Below are positions 13,601 to 23,539 of a DNA stretch of 48,237 nucleotides, in pieces. The position numbers and the translations under genes are program-made. The DNA is taken from NCBI GenBank assembly GCA_013365365.1, contig JABVXU010000414.1, forward strand, positions 1-48,237. Direction: 5' to 3'. The stretch comes from Cruorifilaria tuberocauda (lineage: Eukaryota; Nematoda; Chromadorea; Rhabditida; Onchocercidae). The notes under the pieces are model-generated. The model was not told where the DNA came from. It saw only the letters and a program-made list of their open reading frames with translations, and ran no database searches. Each line of letters starts with the position of its first letter. Within the stretch, counting starts at the first letter, position 1.

Positions 13601-15893
13601 CCCATTTTGTTAATATAACATCGTAAAAACCTAATAAGCAACTAGTAATTGTTCACATTTACTGCTTTAAAGAGGTTTTATTGACTAAAATGCAATTACT
13701 TTAGCTAGTCACTAATATGATTACCTAAAGTATAATTATTCGAAAAAGGTAATTACTCATCTTATTGATAAAAATCATCCAAAAACTGTTTGATAACATT
13801 AAAAATTATTTCATTTTGTTTTTTCTAGATTTGTAATTTGTAAAATAAATGATAGAGAAAAATGAAAGGAGAGAAAGAAATGATGTTAGAAAACAATTAA
13901 ATTTTAAACGTATTACGTGTTGTTCGTTATCAGCGATAAATTCAGGTGCTGACCAACAACAGGTAAATGGTGAGGATCGTGCTTGATCCAAATCATCATC
14001 ACTTTCAAAATCCATTACATACTTAAAATTATTTGCAGGTATTGACCAATTATCGATTATATTGATATTTGATTTTGTCTAGAAATTAAATTTTCGCTAG
14101 AGAAATGTTAATTCATTCAAAAATGATTTTTTTTTCTGCATTTTTTCATTTTGTAACAATTCGTCAATGACTTTTTTGAATTTAAAATTTTATTCTTTCT
14201 TTCTCAATCTAAAACATTTGTTCTACCATAGTTTTTAAAATACTTTTCTAAAAAGTAAACAAATGATCAGATATCATAAGCACTGTTTCTTATGTTATAA
14301 TTTAAATGAATGTTACAATTTTATCGATAGAAGTAGACAAGCGTTTCAGAGTTATAAGCTTAATGCTAAGTTACGAAGAACTGTCATTTATTGTATTAAT
14401 CAATTGGCTAAGTATACACGTATTTGAATAAATTATATAAAAACTACTTAGCCATATTGAAATATTTCACTGGAAGGTAAAGTAACAATGTATGATAACT
14501 TGAAGAAATTATTAACTGATTAAAGTAACCTTAAATATGGGTGTTCGATAATTACGATATACTCGATTCTGCGAAAAATATGGTGCAGAAGATGCAGAAG
14601 TTTCTTCATCACTTACTGTTTGCGCATTGATCAATCCACCAGCCAGACATTTACTTTCACTTTTGTTGATAAATGTGTTATCAGCGAGAATTTCGTCATC
14701 TTCAAAAACTTTTCAAAATATTAAAAATTAAAGGGGCAAATTAAGGAGTGATTTTTCTTAATTTTATTAAAATTTTCTACCTTAACCATAAATTGCTCTA
14801 TAAATTTCAAATTTTGTTTTTTCTCTCAAATACCATTACATCACTTAATTTTCAATAATAAAAAAATATGCTAACAGTATGGCTTACAGCAAATTTTAAT
14901 TGCAGTAAAAATTAATTGAACATTGATTTTAATCTAATTGCATGCAATTCAATCAAAAATTTAGTGAGATTTTTAATTGTAAAATCAACTATTAAAATGG
15001 AAATTTAAGCGTACAATTAAATTAATTGCTAAGTAAAACAATTATTTGTCTAATTAAGTTCAATCTACATGAGTATTAATTTAACTATAAAACAAATGTT
15101 TGTCTATATCTTTTCTTCAATCTATATTAATCTCATTTCATTTTTTTTTCACTAGAAATAAAAAAAAATCACCGGTATAATTATGTCTTTGAATTGAAGG
15201 TATCGATTTTGATTTAATAAATCCACGTAAACACGCATGCACTGCAAATTCTTCATCACTATCACTGTTCGGATCATCATCCTTAATTAGTCAAAGTGAA
15301 TTAAAAGGTAGTATAATTACTGAATCAAGTAATATTCTCACGATTTTCTATTACAGTGATACGAAATATAGTTGTAATTCAAAGATAATAATCCAATGGA
15401 AATAAATAGAATGAAAACCTTTGTTACATCGTTACACAATGGCAATGCTATTTCCGGATCATCATGTGTGGCAGTATCAATCTCCAGTGAGGCGTTAGTT
15501 TTATCATCTTTATCTTGTTTAGGTATTAATGATGATAATTTATAACTGAATTGCTGATAATTCATTTCTGCTTCTGATGACCAACTTCTGATAAGAATTT
15601 CCGTTTGATATCAAATATATAATTTAGAAGAAGAAATGAAAAATTCCATTTATTTTTTTCTACTTAATAGAATTTCGCATTATTATAAAAATTTTCGAAA
15701 TAAATCAAAAATTTTGCTAAGCTCTAAATATAGTAAGTTCATACATATCAGCATCACTATCACAATCACTTAAGTTGTTATCAGCTCTAGCATCATCATC
15801 ATCATCACAGATACTACTCAATTCATCACTGGAATGTTGGCTGGAATGCTCATCCGGATTAGTTACACAGCCAATCACATCTTCGGAATCCAT
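1657..15893 (-). CDS. jip-1: JNK-interacting protein 1 (JIP1) scaffold, 21 exons, 1202 aa
   Basis: Scaffold that assembles the JNK MAP-kinase cascade and links cargo to kinesin-1. Exons, 5' to 3': 15893-15745, 15587-15419, 15281-15173, 14699-14530, 14078-13917, 13466-13378, 13198-13016, 12881-12678, 12426-12289, 11930-11071, 10772-10595, 8979-8894, 6133-5881, 5231-5125, 4977-4795, 4373-4266, 3817-3714, 3101-2997, 2390-2311, 2143-2045, 1729-1657. All phases join, 3609 nt in total. The first ~550 residues are Asp/Ser-rich and low in homology. [12 protein letters not shown] (~556-567) matches the JIP JNK-docking motif. SH3 lies at ~978-1038 ([20 protein letters not shown]). PTB lies at ~1050-1190 ([37 protein letters not shown]). 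The end, PTEDIYLE, is the JIP1 kinesin-light-chain-binding tail. The chosen ATG sits one base after a TTTTAG acceptor, suggesting SL trans-splicing, though an upstream exon is possible. Weakest junctions: the acceptor of 4373 (TTTAAAG) and the donor at 15419 (GTTTTC). Confidence 0.93.
5232..5880 (-). other. jip-1 intron between exons 13 and 14
   Basis: AT-rich sequence bounded by GTATGC and TTTTAG splice sites. No embedded gene, RNA or repeat was recognised. Confidence 0.6.
6134..8893 (-). other. Largest jip-1 intron (2.8 kb) with simple repeats
   Basis: Intron between exons 12 and 13, bounded by GTATAT and TTTCAG on the minus strand. It holds a degenerate AAT/GAT trinucleotide tract (about 6890-7250) and a CT dinucleotide run (7613-7648). 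ORFs in these tracts translate to low-complexity sequence. No nested gene with paired splice sites was found. Confidence 0.6.
7613..7648. repeat. CT dinucleotide microsatellite
   Basis: An uninterrupted run of CT units flanked by pyrimidine-rich sequence, inside the largest jip-1 intron. Dinucleotide runs of this kind usually vary in length between individuals. Confidence 0.85.
8980..10594 (-). other. jip-1 intron between exons 11 and 12
   Basis: AT-rich intron bounded by GTAAGT and TATTTTAG. A GA-rich patch lies near 10550-10575. No nested gene seen. Confidence 0.6.
11603..11638 (-). other. JNK-docking (D-motif) segment of JIP1
   Basis: The minus strand encodes [15 protein letters not shown]1-type JNK-binding domains have a basic pair followed by RPTTLxLF. 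Here K-x-K-R-P-T-T is retained and followed by F-L-N-V-L. It sits in the 860-nt exon, N-terminal to the SH3 domain, as in mammalian JIP1 and JIP2. Confidence 0.8.
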
Positions 15894-16185
15894 CCTAAAA
15901 AATAAGCCAAAACTTCCATGGAAATTTTTAAGTGTCTTAAATCCAGCAGATAAGTAAATGAAATAATTGATATTATAAAAAAAAGTGAAAATACAATAAA
16001 TCTTATTGGGTAAAAGTTAATCAATAAATTTCTATCAAAATTTTAAAAGAAGGAAAAGATGTTGCATAGATGTAAATATGTGAGGGAGGAAGGGATAAAG
16101 AAGAAAAGGTATGAAGAAAGACATTCAGGAAATGATTGGGTGAAAAGAAAACACTTCGAAAAAAACGATATCACTTAAGAAATGA

Positions 16186-16191
16186 CACGTG
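16186..16191. promoter_or_regulatory. E-box CACGTG
   Basis: A palindromic canonical bHLH site about 290 bp upstream of the jip-1 start codon. A six-base match is weak evidence by itself. Confidence 0.25.
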
Positions 16192-16604
16192 TGTGCGTGT
16201 TTAAGATATATTGAAAGATGACGTACACGTATATTTGATAACTGATAAAGTGAGAGAAAGTCAAACGAAAATGGCGGAAAAGAAGAACGATTAGGTTGAT
16301 TAGCAATAGACTGATTAAGAATATTTAGAAAAAAAGGAAGGAAGAAATTCGAGAATTTTCATCATTTTTAGGATGTGAAGTAATGATCAGAAGAAGAGAG
16401 AGAAGATGAAAGAGAGGTTGAAAGACAGAGAAAAATTAAGAAAGAGTGAAAAAGATTCATTTACGTAATTTGTTTTATTTTTATTTGAATAAATGCAGAA
16501 TGAAACAAAGAAAAGGGGAAAAGAAGAAAAAAAGAAACAGAAGGGAAAGCATAAAAGGGTGTGAAATTTTAAATGGAAATATGAATAAGGCTTAATATAA
16601 AATG

Positions 16605-16612
16605 TGACGTCA
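16605..16612. promoter_or_regulatory. Perfect cAMP-response element TGACGTCA
   Basis: Full palindromic CREB/ATF site about 710 bp upstream of the jip-1 ATG. A second, incomplete element (TGACGTAC) lies at 16219-16226. GC-containing palindromes of this length are rare in such AT-rich DNA. Function is inferred. Confidence 0.4.
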
Positions 16613-16796
16613 TCCGTGAAACATATCGAAATATGAATTTATTGATGGACGGCAGTATTGGCTGCTAAAATGTTAGCATTGATAGGACTGAGGGAGGAAG
16701 AAGAAATGGTTAGCTTATTGATGGATGGATGGGAAGGTATGGCATGGATAAGTTAGCTTTATTGGGACAAGCAGTGAAAAGATTCGATAGAAAAAG

Positions 16797-16813
16797 AGGC
16801 CTAGCATAGGCCT
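16797..16813. repeat. Short perfect inverted repeat
   Basis: AGGCCTA and TAGGCCT face each other across a GCA spacer. It lies in the GC-richer patch upstream of jip-1. Possible dimeric-factor site or small hairpin. Confidence 0.5.
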
Positions 16814-16893
16814 TGTTAGCCCTGTGAGTGAGCATCACACTATCTTCAACTATCAATAATCACAAAAATTTCTTTTTTCTTCCTTTCTCTTCC

Positions 16894-16918
16894 CCTCTCT
16901 CTCTCTCTCTCTCTCTCT
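16894..16918. repeat. CT dinucleotide microsatellite
   Basis: A CT run in the intergenic region between jip-1 and the zinc-finger cluster. Confidence 0.8.
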
Positions 16919-18467
16919 TTTGTTTATTTACTGCAATTTTGAATGAGCTTAAAAGTATGAAATTTAGATCAAATTGATAGTTTTTTCGATAAGAAATTGA
17001 AATATTCTCGAATATAGTTAGCTCTTATTAAAGTATGAACCTTTTTCTTTATCTTGTTGATCGTTCATCAACATACTCAAAGACTATAAAGTTATTTGTA
17101 ATTTGGCTAGAAAAAAGAAAAGAGAAGAATAATAAGATGATTGAAAGTATCAATAATCAATGAAATATCTCAAATAAAACTCAAATAAACTAATATATAC
17201 ATGACTGATTAAATACATCATAATTAATCAAGTTGAAATTGGTTGCCGCGGAAAAGAAAGTAAAATAATCGCCAGTTTAAAATTTTTCGCTTAGAGCCTT
17301 AAAGGAACTTACTTCCTATAGCATGTAATTACTTTTTGTAGTTTATTCTGCTTCCTTTACGAATATCGTTAATCAAATTTGTTGTAGCTTTTAGAATGAC
17401 CAGCAATAAATTTTAAACGATCTGGTTTAATTTAGATTAATGGTTTTCATGAGATTTTTACTATTAATTGTGGTTTATTTATTTAGTTAGTTATCACGAT
17501 TATTACGAATTATGCTTGATTAATATTATAAAATTAAGAATTAGATTTTGGGTTATTTGAAATTCTTCTAATTATTTCCAGTAATAGCTTGATTTGAAAT
17601 TTTCATCTGATGTGATTACGGTGGTAGATTAGCATAATTAATTGGTATATTTCTAATGAATTTTATTGCTTAAGTTTTTACTGTATTATATTTCTAACAG
17701 AAAATTTTGCTTACTTAAAAATCTAATTTTGGTTTAAGATATCCCACTAATAATTTTTAGTAATAAAATTAAGGAACACAAAAGTATATGATGAACAAAA
17801 CTGTCTACTAGCTAGTGGTTTAATCATTATTTAATTTTTCACTTCAGCTTTTCTAAAAAGTAATCAACTTGAATTGCTTTAGCAAATAATCTAAGTTGAT
17901 ATTACTATCTATATACTTAATATGACAAGTAAATTTATGTGAATGAAATAAATTTGTTGAGAAATTGAAGCAGTTTATTAATTATTATTTCAATAGTTTC
18001 TTCACACAATCCAAATTGTACGATTTACTTTTTATGGTATAAATGATTTTCGATGAGAAATTAAGGTCCTAAATTTTAATTTTCTTTTTCAGGAAAACTG
18101 AGTTAGTCTTCGCAGTGCACTTCGTTTTGCAAAATAACTTTTTAATAAAACTAAAGCCAGAAATACTAAAAAGATGAATCAACAAACAAAAAACTCTAGT
18201 CAGAAAAGGCGAAACAACTAGAAACAAACGTGAATTCCTAAAAAACATTACGTCCGCAATATCCAAATTACATTTAACCATGCAAATACACGAGCTTAAC
18301 GTAGCAATCTCAAATTTTGCTACTGATATTATTAATTAAAATATCAAGCATATTAATATTGCAATTATATAACTAAACACAATTCAAGATTGGTGAATTC
18401 GGAATTTAAAACAGCGAGCCGTAAATGATATCATTCGGATTTTAAAGCATCATTATAATATATTTTG

Positions 18468-18519
18468 ATCATTTATTGTATTTCAGGATTCGCAATCATT
18501 TATTGTATTTCAGGATTCG
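18468..18519 (+). repeat. Tandem duplication containing a splice acceptor
   Basis: A 27-bp unit (18468-18494) is followed at once by a second copy (18495-18519, 25 bp matching). Each copy contains a TATTTCAG acceptor. It lies about 40-90 bp before the start codon of zinc-finger copy 1, where SL trans-splicing would be expected. Confidence 0.8.
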
Positions 18520-18558
18520 AATATTTTTTAGATTTGGCAAGAAATTTCAACCATCAAT

Positions 18559-19369
18559 ATGTATTTCGCCTACTTTCTCCTTTTCCTCTACCTCCAATTA
18601 AACATCCAAATTACGGTTAGTCCATTTAAGATAATTCAAGTTTACAAAAAAAGAAAAAAACTGTATAATTTCAGAAAGCCCAAACGGAACAACCGTTGGA
18701 GTTATCGAAGAGAGAAGTGAGAAACGAAGAAATAGAACCACGAAGCTTATTAACTGAGAAGAAGCTACAGAATTGTTCGATATGCGGGAAAAGTTTCTAT
18801 CGTAAATGCGTTTTGAACTCACATCGGTGAAAAGCTTTACTGTTCGGAATGCCGGAGAAGTTTCTCTTCTTTATCGAGTTTGAATAGACATTTGACGTCT
18901 CACACGGATAAAAAGCCGCACGTTTGCCGGAATGCGGAAAAGTTTCGCCTATTTATCGTATTTAAAAGCTCATATCATGCCTCATTTTGGTGAAAAGTCG
19001 TACAAATGTTCGAAATTTAGGAAGAGCTTCACTCACTCATCAGATTTGAAATGTCATACTAGGATTCATACTGATGAAAAACCTTATAACTGTTCGGAAT
19101 GCGGGAAAAGTTTCCCTTGCTTATCAAATTTAAATGAACATATGACGTCTCACGTAGTTGGAAAACCTCACTCTTGCTCAGAATGCGGAAAAAGTTTCTC
19201 TTATTTATCGTATCTAAAAACTCACATGATGTCTCACACCGATGAGAAGCCGTTTAATTGCTCGGAACGCAGGAAAAGATTCGTCCAAAAAATTCGTTTG
19301 AATCGTCTCATGCAAGTTCATAATAGCGAGAAGCAACTTTTTAATTCTACTGCATTCAACCAAAGCTAA
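18559..19369 (+). pseudogene. C2H2 zinc-finger gene copy 1, decayed
   Basis: Paralog of the intact gene at 21305-22118 with the same layout. Exon 1 (18559-18615) encodes a hydrophobic MYFAYFLLFLYLQLNIQIT. The intron has a GTTAGT donor and TTTCAG acceptor. Exon 2 (from 18675) starts KAQTEQPLELSKREV. The exon-2 frame meets a stop at 18828-18830, where sequence between the two zinc-binding histidines of finger 1 is missing. Further single-base losses break the frame near 18925-18940. The remainder (18932-19369) is open, with about five finger repeats. Several have lost ligands: CSKF and CSER lack the second cysteine, and RLMQVH lacks the first histidine. It ends KQLFNSTAFNQS, like the intact copy. 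A shortened protein from the 3' ORF cannot be excluded, nor can an assembly indel, but the multiple ligand losses favour a pseudogene. Confidence 0.8.
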
Positions 19370-20619
19370 TTCATTTTAAGGAGAATTTTATAAACAAATT
19401 TCATGCTTAAAAAGAAACGCGTAAATATTTACTGTTGTTTTTGTACTGCGTGTATTACTGTAGTTCACTTATTCATCCTTAATTTTTATTAGCAAAATGA
19501 TAAATTAAGATATAACAGCTTTTACTGTCATATCGTAATTTATCATTTTATCGTTGAAATCTCTTTCATAATACATGATCAACACTTTCTCAAACAATTA
19601 CTATGGCATAGTTTATGCAAGCATTATTTGTAGTTAATTAATTTCATCGCTTAAAACATTGTATTGGTATTTATATTTACAAATTAGCATTTAACAATAT
19701 CATTTCAATAAATCGTTTGCATTTTAGTAGTAAAAATTAGTTGTGGAATATTCCATTCGCCTTGTTGCTTTTTTGTTTTTGCAATTCAATAATTCGAATC
19801 TAAGCAATGCTTTCGAATGTTTTTGAAATGTTTGGTATTTTAAAATCATTTTTCAAATAAATTTACCAATGTGGAAAAAACGCAAATACACGAATGATGA
19901 AATAAACTTTATCACGGCTCTCAGTAATTTTCATCTACTTTATTAAAAGTTAGACCAACTGTTTGTAATTATCAATTTACTAACTTCATAAAACTAAAGA
20001 TCAATAATTCTCCTAACAATGCTGTAAATTATTTTGCACACAGTATGGGGTCAAAGTACATAAAGAGAAACATTCAATGCTGTAAAGATTAATGATTTCT
20101 TCAATCGATGATATCAACCCTTTATTTTACGCAAATTTCACATCGTCAATTCTATCATTCTAATTTTTAAATTTATTACTTCTTTACAGAAATCGTTATA
20201 AATTGCTAGATAAGAACTGCATACCTTTGTCAACATATTTACCTGGTTAAATCAAAATTTTAAGAATTCGATATTTATTTATAATGTAACAAATCGATTC
20301 ACTCAAAATCATATAATAATAAACTTGATCAAAATGTCATGATCAAAATATGCGATTCAAAGAGCGGAAATGATCAGATCTTTATCTACGTGAAGAGCAA
20401 ATTAAGTTTAACTATTCTTCTCATCTATTGCAAAATATAAGCAATGAAAGACTTCATTACTACTTGAAGATATTGAATCAAGCAAACATATCAAATATTT
20501 CAAGCATTGATTCAAGCATCAACTGATTGTAATAATTTATGTTTTATTTAAAATATTTCAGAGTTATGATGAGATTGCTTAAACTTTCTAAACAGCACTT
20601 CCAATCACTCCCATCTCTT
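19370..20619. other. AT-rich interval between zinc-finger copies
   Basis: Holds the presumed 3' untranslated region of copy 1 (AATAAA near 19709) and AT-rich spacer. No gene or RNA recognised. Confidence 0.5.
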
Positions 20620-20675
20620 CCACATCCAAATTTAGGCAATACCGGAAAAGTTTCTTATCATACGGCTTGAAAATA
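20620..20675 (+). pseudogene. Possible zinc-finger gene fragment
   Basis: A stretch resembling the end of exon 1 of the family (CACATCCAAATTTA) runs directly into a finger-like piece reading YRKSFLSYGLK in the plus strand. This would be a copy that lost nearly all of its length. The match is short. Confidence 0.35.
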
Positions 20676-21280
20676 GTTATCTTTGATAAAATTTATTTTT
20701 TACTGCAAGTCGAATTATGGCAAAATTTAATTCTTTTTAGTTTTTTTGATATAATATGGAAAAATCGCACTGAAATCGAATAAAATTGCACCAAAAATAT
20801 TGTCAGTACTTTGCATAAATTATCTTTCACAGTGCAATAGAATGGTTGAAGTGAAGTAATACAATGTGAAAGTTTAAGCACCGATTGTTATCATTTCATT
20901 GTTATGTGTGGATTATCACATCTGTGTAAGTTTTTAGGACGATCAAATTTTAGATGACTTCCGTCAAATTCTCATTCACTTCCTTTCATTTACTAAACAT
21001 CGCTCTATTAATTTTTATACGGAATATTTCCTTCCAGAATTTCGCACTATCCGAACTTTAATATGCGTATAAATAAGCATTTTTTTTTGAAATCAGAATT
21101 TCTTTAAATTCTAAATAGCTTTTTATAAAAAATCATTCCTAATTCAAAAAAAATTTGAACGCTAAAAAGAAATAATCGCTTCATTGCTAATACAGTAAAC
21201 ATAAATTACGACAAGTTATTCTGCTTGAAAGCTCTAAAATTAAATTTTACAGATTGGTAAATTTGAATATTTTTCAGAAT
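20676..21280. other. Spacer upstream of the intact zinc-finger gene
   Basis: AT-rich sequence. Two acceptor-like TTTACAG and TTTTTCAG sites near 21245-21285 lie 20-55 bp before the start codon and are candidates for SL trans-splicing. No conserved ORF. Confidence 0.45.
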
Positions 21281-21304
21281 TGGCTAGAAATTTCATCTAA
21301 TAAT

Positions 21305-22118
21305 ATGTATTTCATCTATTTCGTCTTCCTCTACTTCTTCCAGCTAAGCATCCAAACTACAGTAAGTTCATCAAAGTTTAAGCTATAATATCTCGAAGAC
21401 TTTAAACTTACGATCTTCGATAGATGAATAATTTCAGAAAGCGCAAACGGAACAAACAGAGCCGTTGGATTTATCAAAGCCGAAAGTGAGAGAGGAACAA
21501 ATAGAACCTTTGGATTTATCAAAACCAAAGATAAGAGAGGAAGAAATAGAACCAGAAGGCTCATTAATTAATATCAAATTATACAAATGTTCGATTTGCG
21601 AGAAAAGGTTCACTGAATCATCAAATTTGAAAACTCATATGAGGACTCATACTGGAGAAAAGCCGTATAATTGTTCGATGTGCGGAAAAAGCTTCGCTCA
21701 ATCGGCGACTTTAAGAAGCCATATGTTGATTCATACCGGAAGAAAGCCGTTCGGTTGTTCCACATGTGGAAAAAAATTCTCTCAGCTAGGAAATTTGAAA
21801 TCTCATGTGATGATCCATACCGGTGAGAAGCCATACAAATGTACGCAATGCGGAAAATGCTGTACTCAGTTAGGAAATCTGAAAAGTCATATGAGAACAC
21901 ATAGCAGTGAAAAGCCGTATAGCTGTTCAGAGTGCAAAAAAAGTTTCGTCTGTTTATTGTATTTAAAAAATCATATGATATCTCATAGCACTGAAAAGCC
22001 ATATAATTGTTCGGAGTGCGGGAAAAAGTTCGCCAGAAAAAATCGTTTCAGTGATCACATGCGAGCGCATAATAACGCCAAACAACTTTTTAATTCTCAC
22101 GCATGCAACCAAAGCTAA
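21305..22118 (+). CDS. Six-finger C2H2 protein with signal-peptide-like N-terminus and PLDLS motifs
   Basis: Two exons, 21305-21361 and 21438-22118, joined in phase 0 over a 76-bp GTAAGT...TTTCAG intron, giving 245 aa. Exon 1 encodes MYFIYFVFLYFFQLSIQTT, a hydrophobic run that with the next residues (KAQT) looks like a cleavable signal peptide. Residues ~24-57 hold a 15-residue acidic unit repeated twice, each with PLDLS, the consensus for CtBP corepressor binding. Six fingers follow with TGEKP-type linkers, the first at CSICEKRF and the last at CSECGKKF. All six keep the C-X2-C and H-X3-H ligands. Fingers 3 and 4 share the helix QLGNLKS. The tail is KQLFNSHACNQS. The start is supported by an acceptor 20 bp upstream and by conservation in copy 1. 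If exon 1 is really untranslated, the protein would be a conventional nuclear repressor. Confidence 0.85.
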
Positions 22119-22767
22119 ATTCATTTTGGAGGGATTTCATAGATGAATTTAATGCTTTAAAGAAAGTAGCTAAAAGCATTTAAATTGAAATGCGTACTCT
22201 ATTTCTGCATTGCAGTTTATTTTTTATTTTATTAATTAAATCCTTGCAGTTTAATTTATTCATTATAAACTTTTTTCGTTGTTATTACTGTTATTCCTTA
22301 CTTTAAATGATCCATTTCTTCTGGCTGAATTGTTGCTAACATTTTTTGTGCAAATAAATTTATACAAATTGCTCCCAAAGTATCGAACCAACAAATATTA
22401 TATATCGATTCACACGTTTACTTCTCGCTCTCTTATCACTTTAAAATGTGAAAGTGAAACTTTGAGTGAATTACGATTGATCATCATTTATCAATTACGT
22501 ATTATGATGATTTTTTAAGAACCATATTTAAGATCGATCCAAGCACCTTTCCGTTCGCAGATTGAAAAACACAGGTTAAAGTTCAAAACTTGTGAAAACA
22601 TGGTAATCAAGATATTAGAATATTGCTTTAAATGAAAATGATTTCTATTCTTGTTGAATCGAAAACTCCCAAATTCCGATTAACTTTTCGCAGTAGATAT
22701 ACTCTGTTCTTAATCCGAGTAATAAAAAGAAATTGAAAAACTGTTTTTATTAAGATTTGGATTAAGA
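22119..22767. other. 3' region of intact zinc-finger gene and spacer
   Basis: AATAAA at 22353-22358 is a candidate polyadenylation signal about 235 bp after the stop. The plus-strand ORF at 22279-22518 has no homology and no acceptor context, so it is not called. Confidence 0.45.
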
Positions 22768-22815
22768 ATTAGAATTTCTGAGTGTGGGAGTGGTTATTTC
22801 ACCAAAACAAATGAA
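22768..22815 (+). pseudogene. Possible zinc-finger remnant
   Basis: Reads ISECGSGYFTKTNELRK in the plus strand, resembling the first half of a finger (SECGKSF...L) with one cysteine left. Single partial motif, low confidence. Confidence 0.25.
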
Positions 22816-22829
22816 TTGAGAAAACCTAA

Positions 22830-23530
22830 GAATATTAATAGTCAATTAATATCATTAATCGTAGATATTTCCAGTTATCTTTTTCAAAATTTCATATGAT
22901 TTTTGAAGATAAAATTAAAATTATCTAAAATTATCTTAGAATTAAATTATCTTACTTATTTTTACTATTGACCACTTAGTGTCTACCACTTACCATACTT
23001 TATCTTCAGTCTCGATCCGTAAGACGAAGGTTTGTTCATGAAGTGAAATGGTGAAACTGATAGAAAGAATAGTATCAATCGTAAATCATTTAAAGCATTT
23101 AGTTAACTTACGAGAATTTAAAGAGCAACAATTGCTGATTCCATGAAATGCTATATATCAGTTATGTAGGTGGCTGAATATTTTTGCTTGATATCATCAA
23201 GCAAGCTGAATGGATTCGTCCAATATGATTTCTGACAATGATTGATCCGTAATATGCACCAATCATTCAACTGATCAGTATCTGCAACTGTTGACGACGT
23301 TCATTTATTCTTGACATTATTTTGTTTCTGGATGAGTTTATCTAACTAATTTAGTTTGCAACTTCTCATGAGATGTGCAAGAATCGATTCGAAAATCTCA
23401 CAAAATTCACACTTGCATGAATTTCACGCATAGGTGCTATATTCTGGAATTTTGTTTGAGAATCACATTCTCAAAAGTCTCAGACAGGAATCTCGAGTTT
23501 TCCTTAATAGCTCAAGACTTAACCATCGTT
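22830..23530. other. Spacer, no gene seen
   Basis: AT-rich sequence between the finger remnant and copy 3. No exon-1-like hydrophobic segment was found upstream of copy 3. Confidence 0.5.
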
Positions 23531-23539
23531 CATTTCTTT

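Larger units (their letters stand above)
15894..18467. promoter_or_regulatory. Intergenic region with likely jip-1 promoter
   Basis: No coding exon was supported. On the minus strand this lies directly upstream of jip-1 and changes from AT-rich to GA-rich between about 16050 and 16800. It contains an E-box (16186-16191), a CRE half-type site (16219-16226), a full CRE (16605-16612), a short palindrome (16797-16813) and a CT repeat (about 16894-16918). The remainder up to the zinc-finger gene is plain AT-rich sequence. Promoter assignment is inference from position and motif density. Confidence 0.45.

Noticed and set aside
21610..22002. Minus-strand 130-aa ORF
   Set aside because: Antisense of the zinc-finger array; regular repeats keep this frame open too.
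22279..22518. Plus-strand Leu-rich ORF after the zinc-finger gene
   Set aside because: Falls in the probable 3' untranslated region, contains the AATAAA signal and has no homology.
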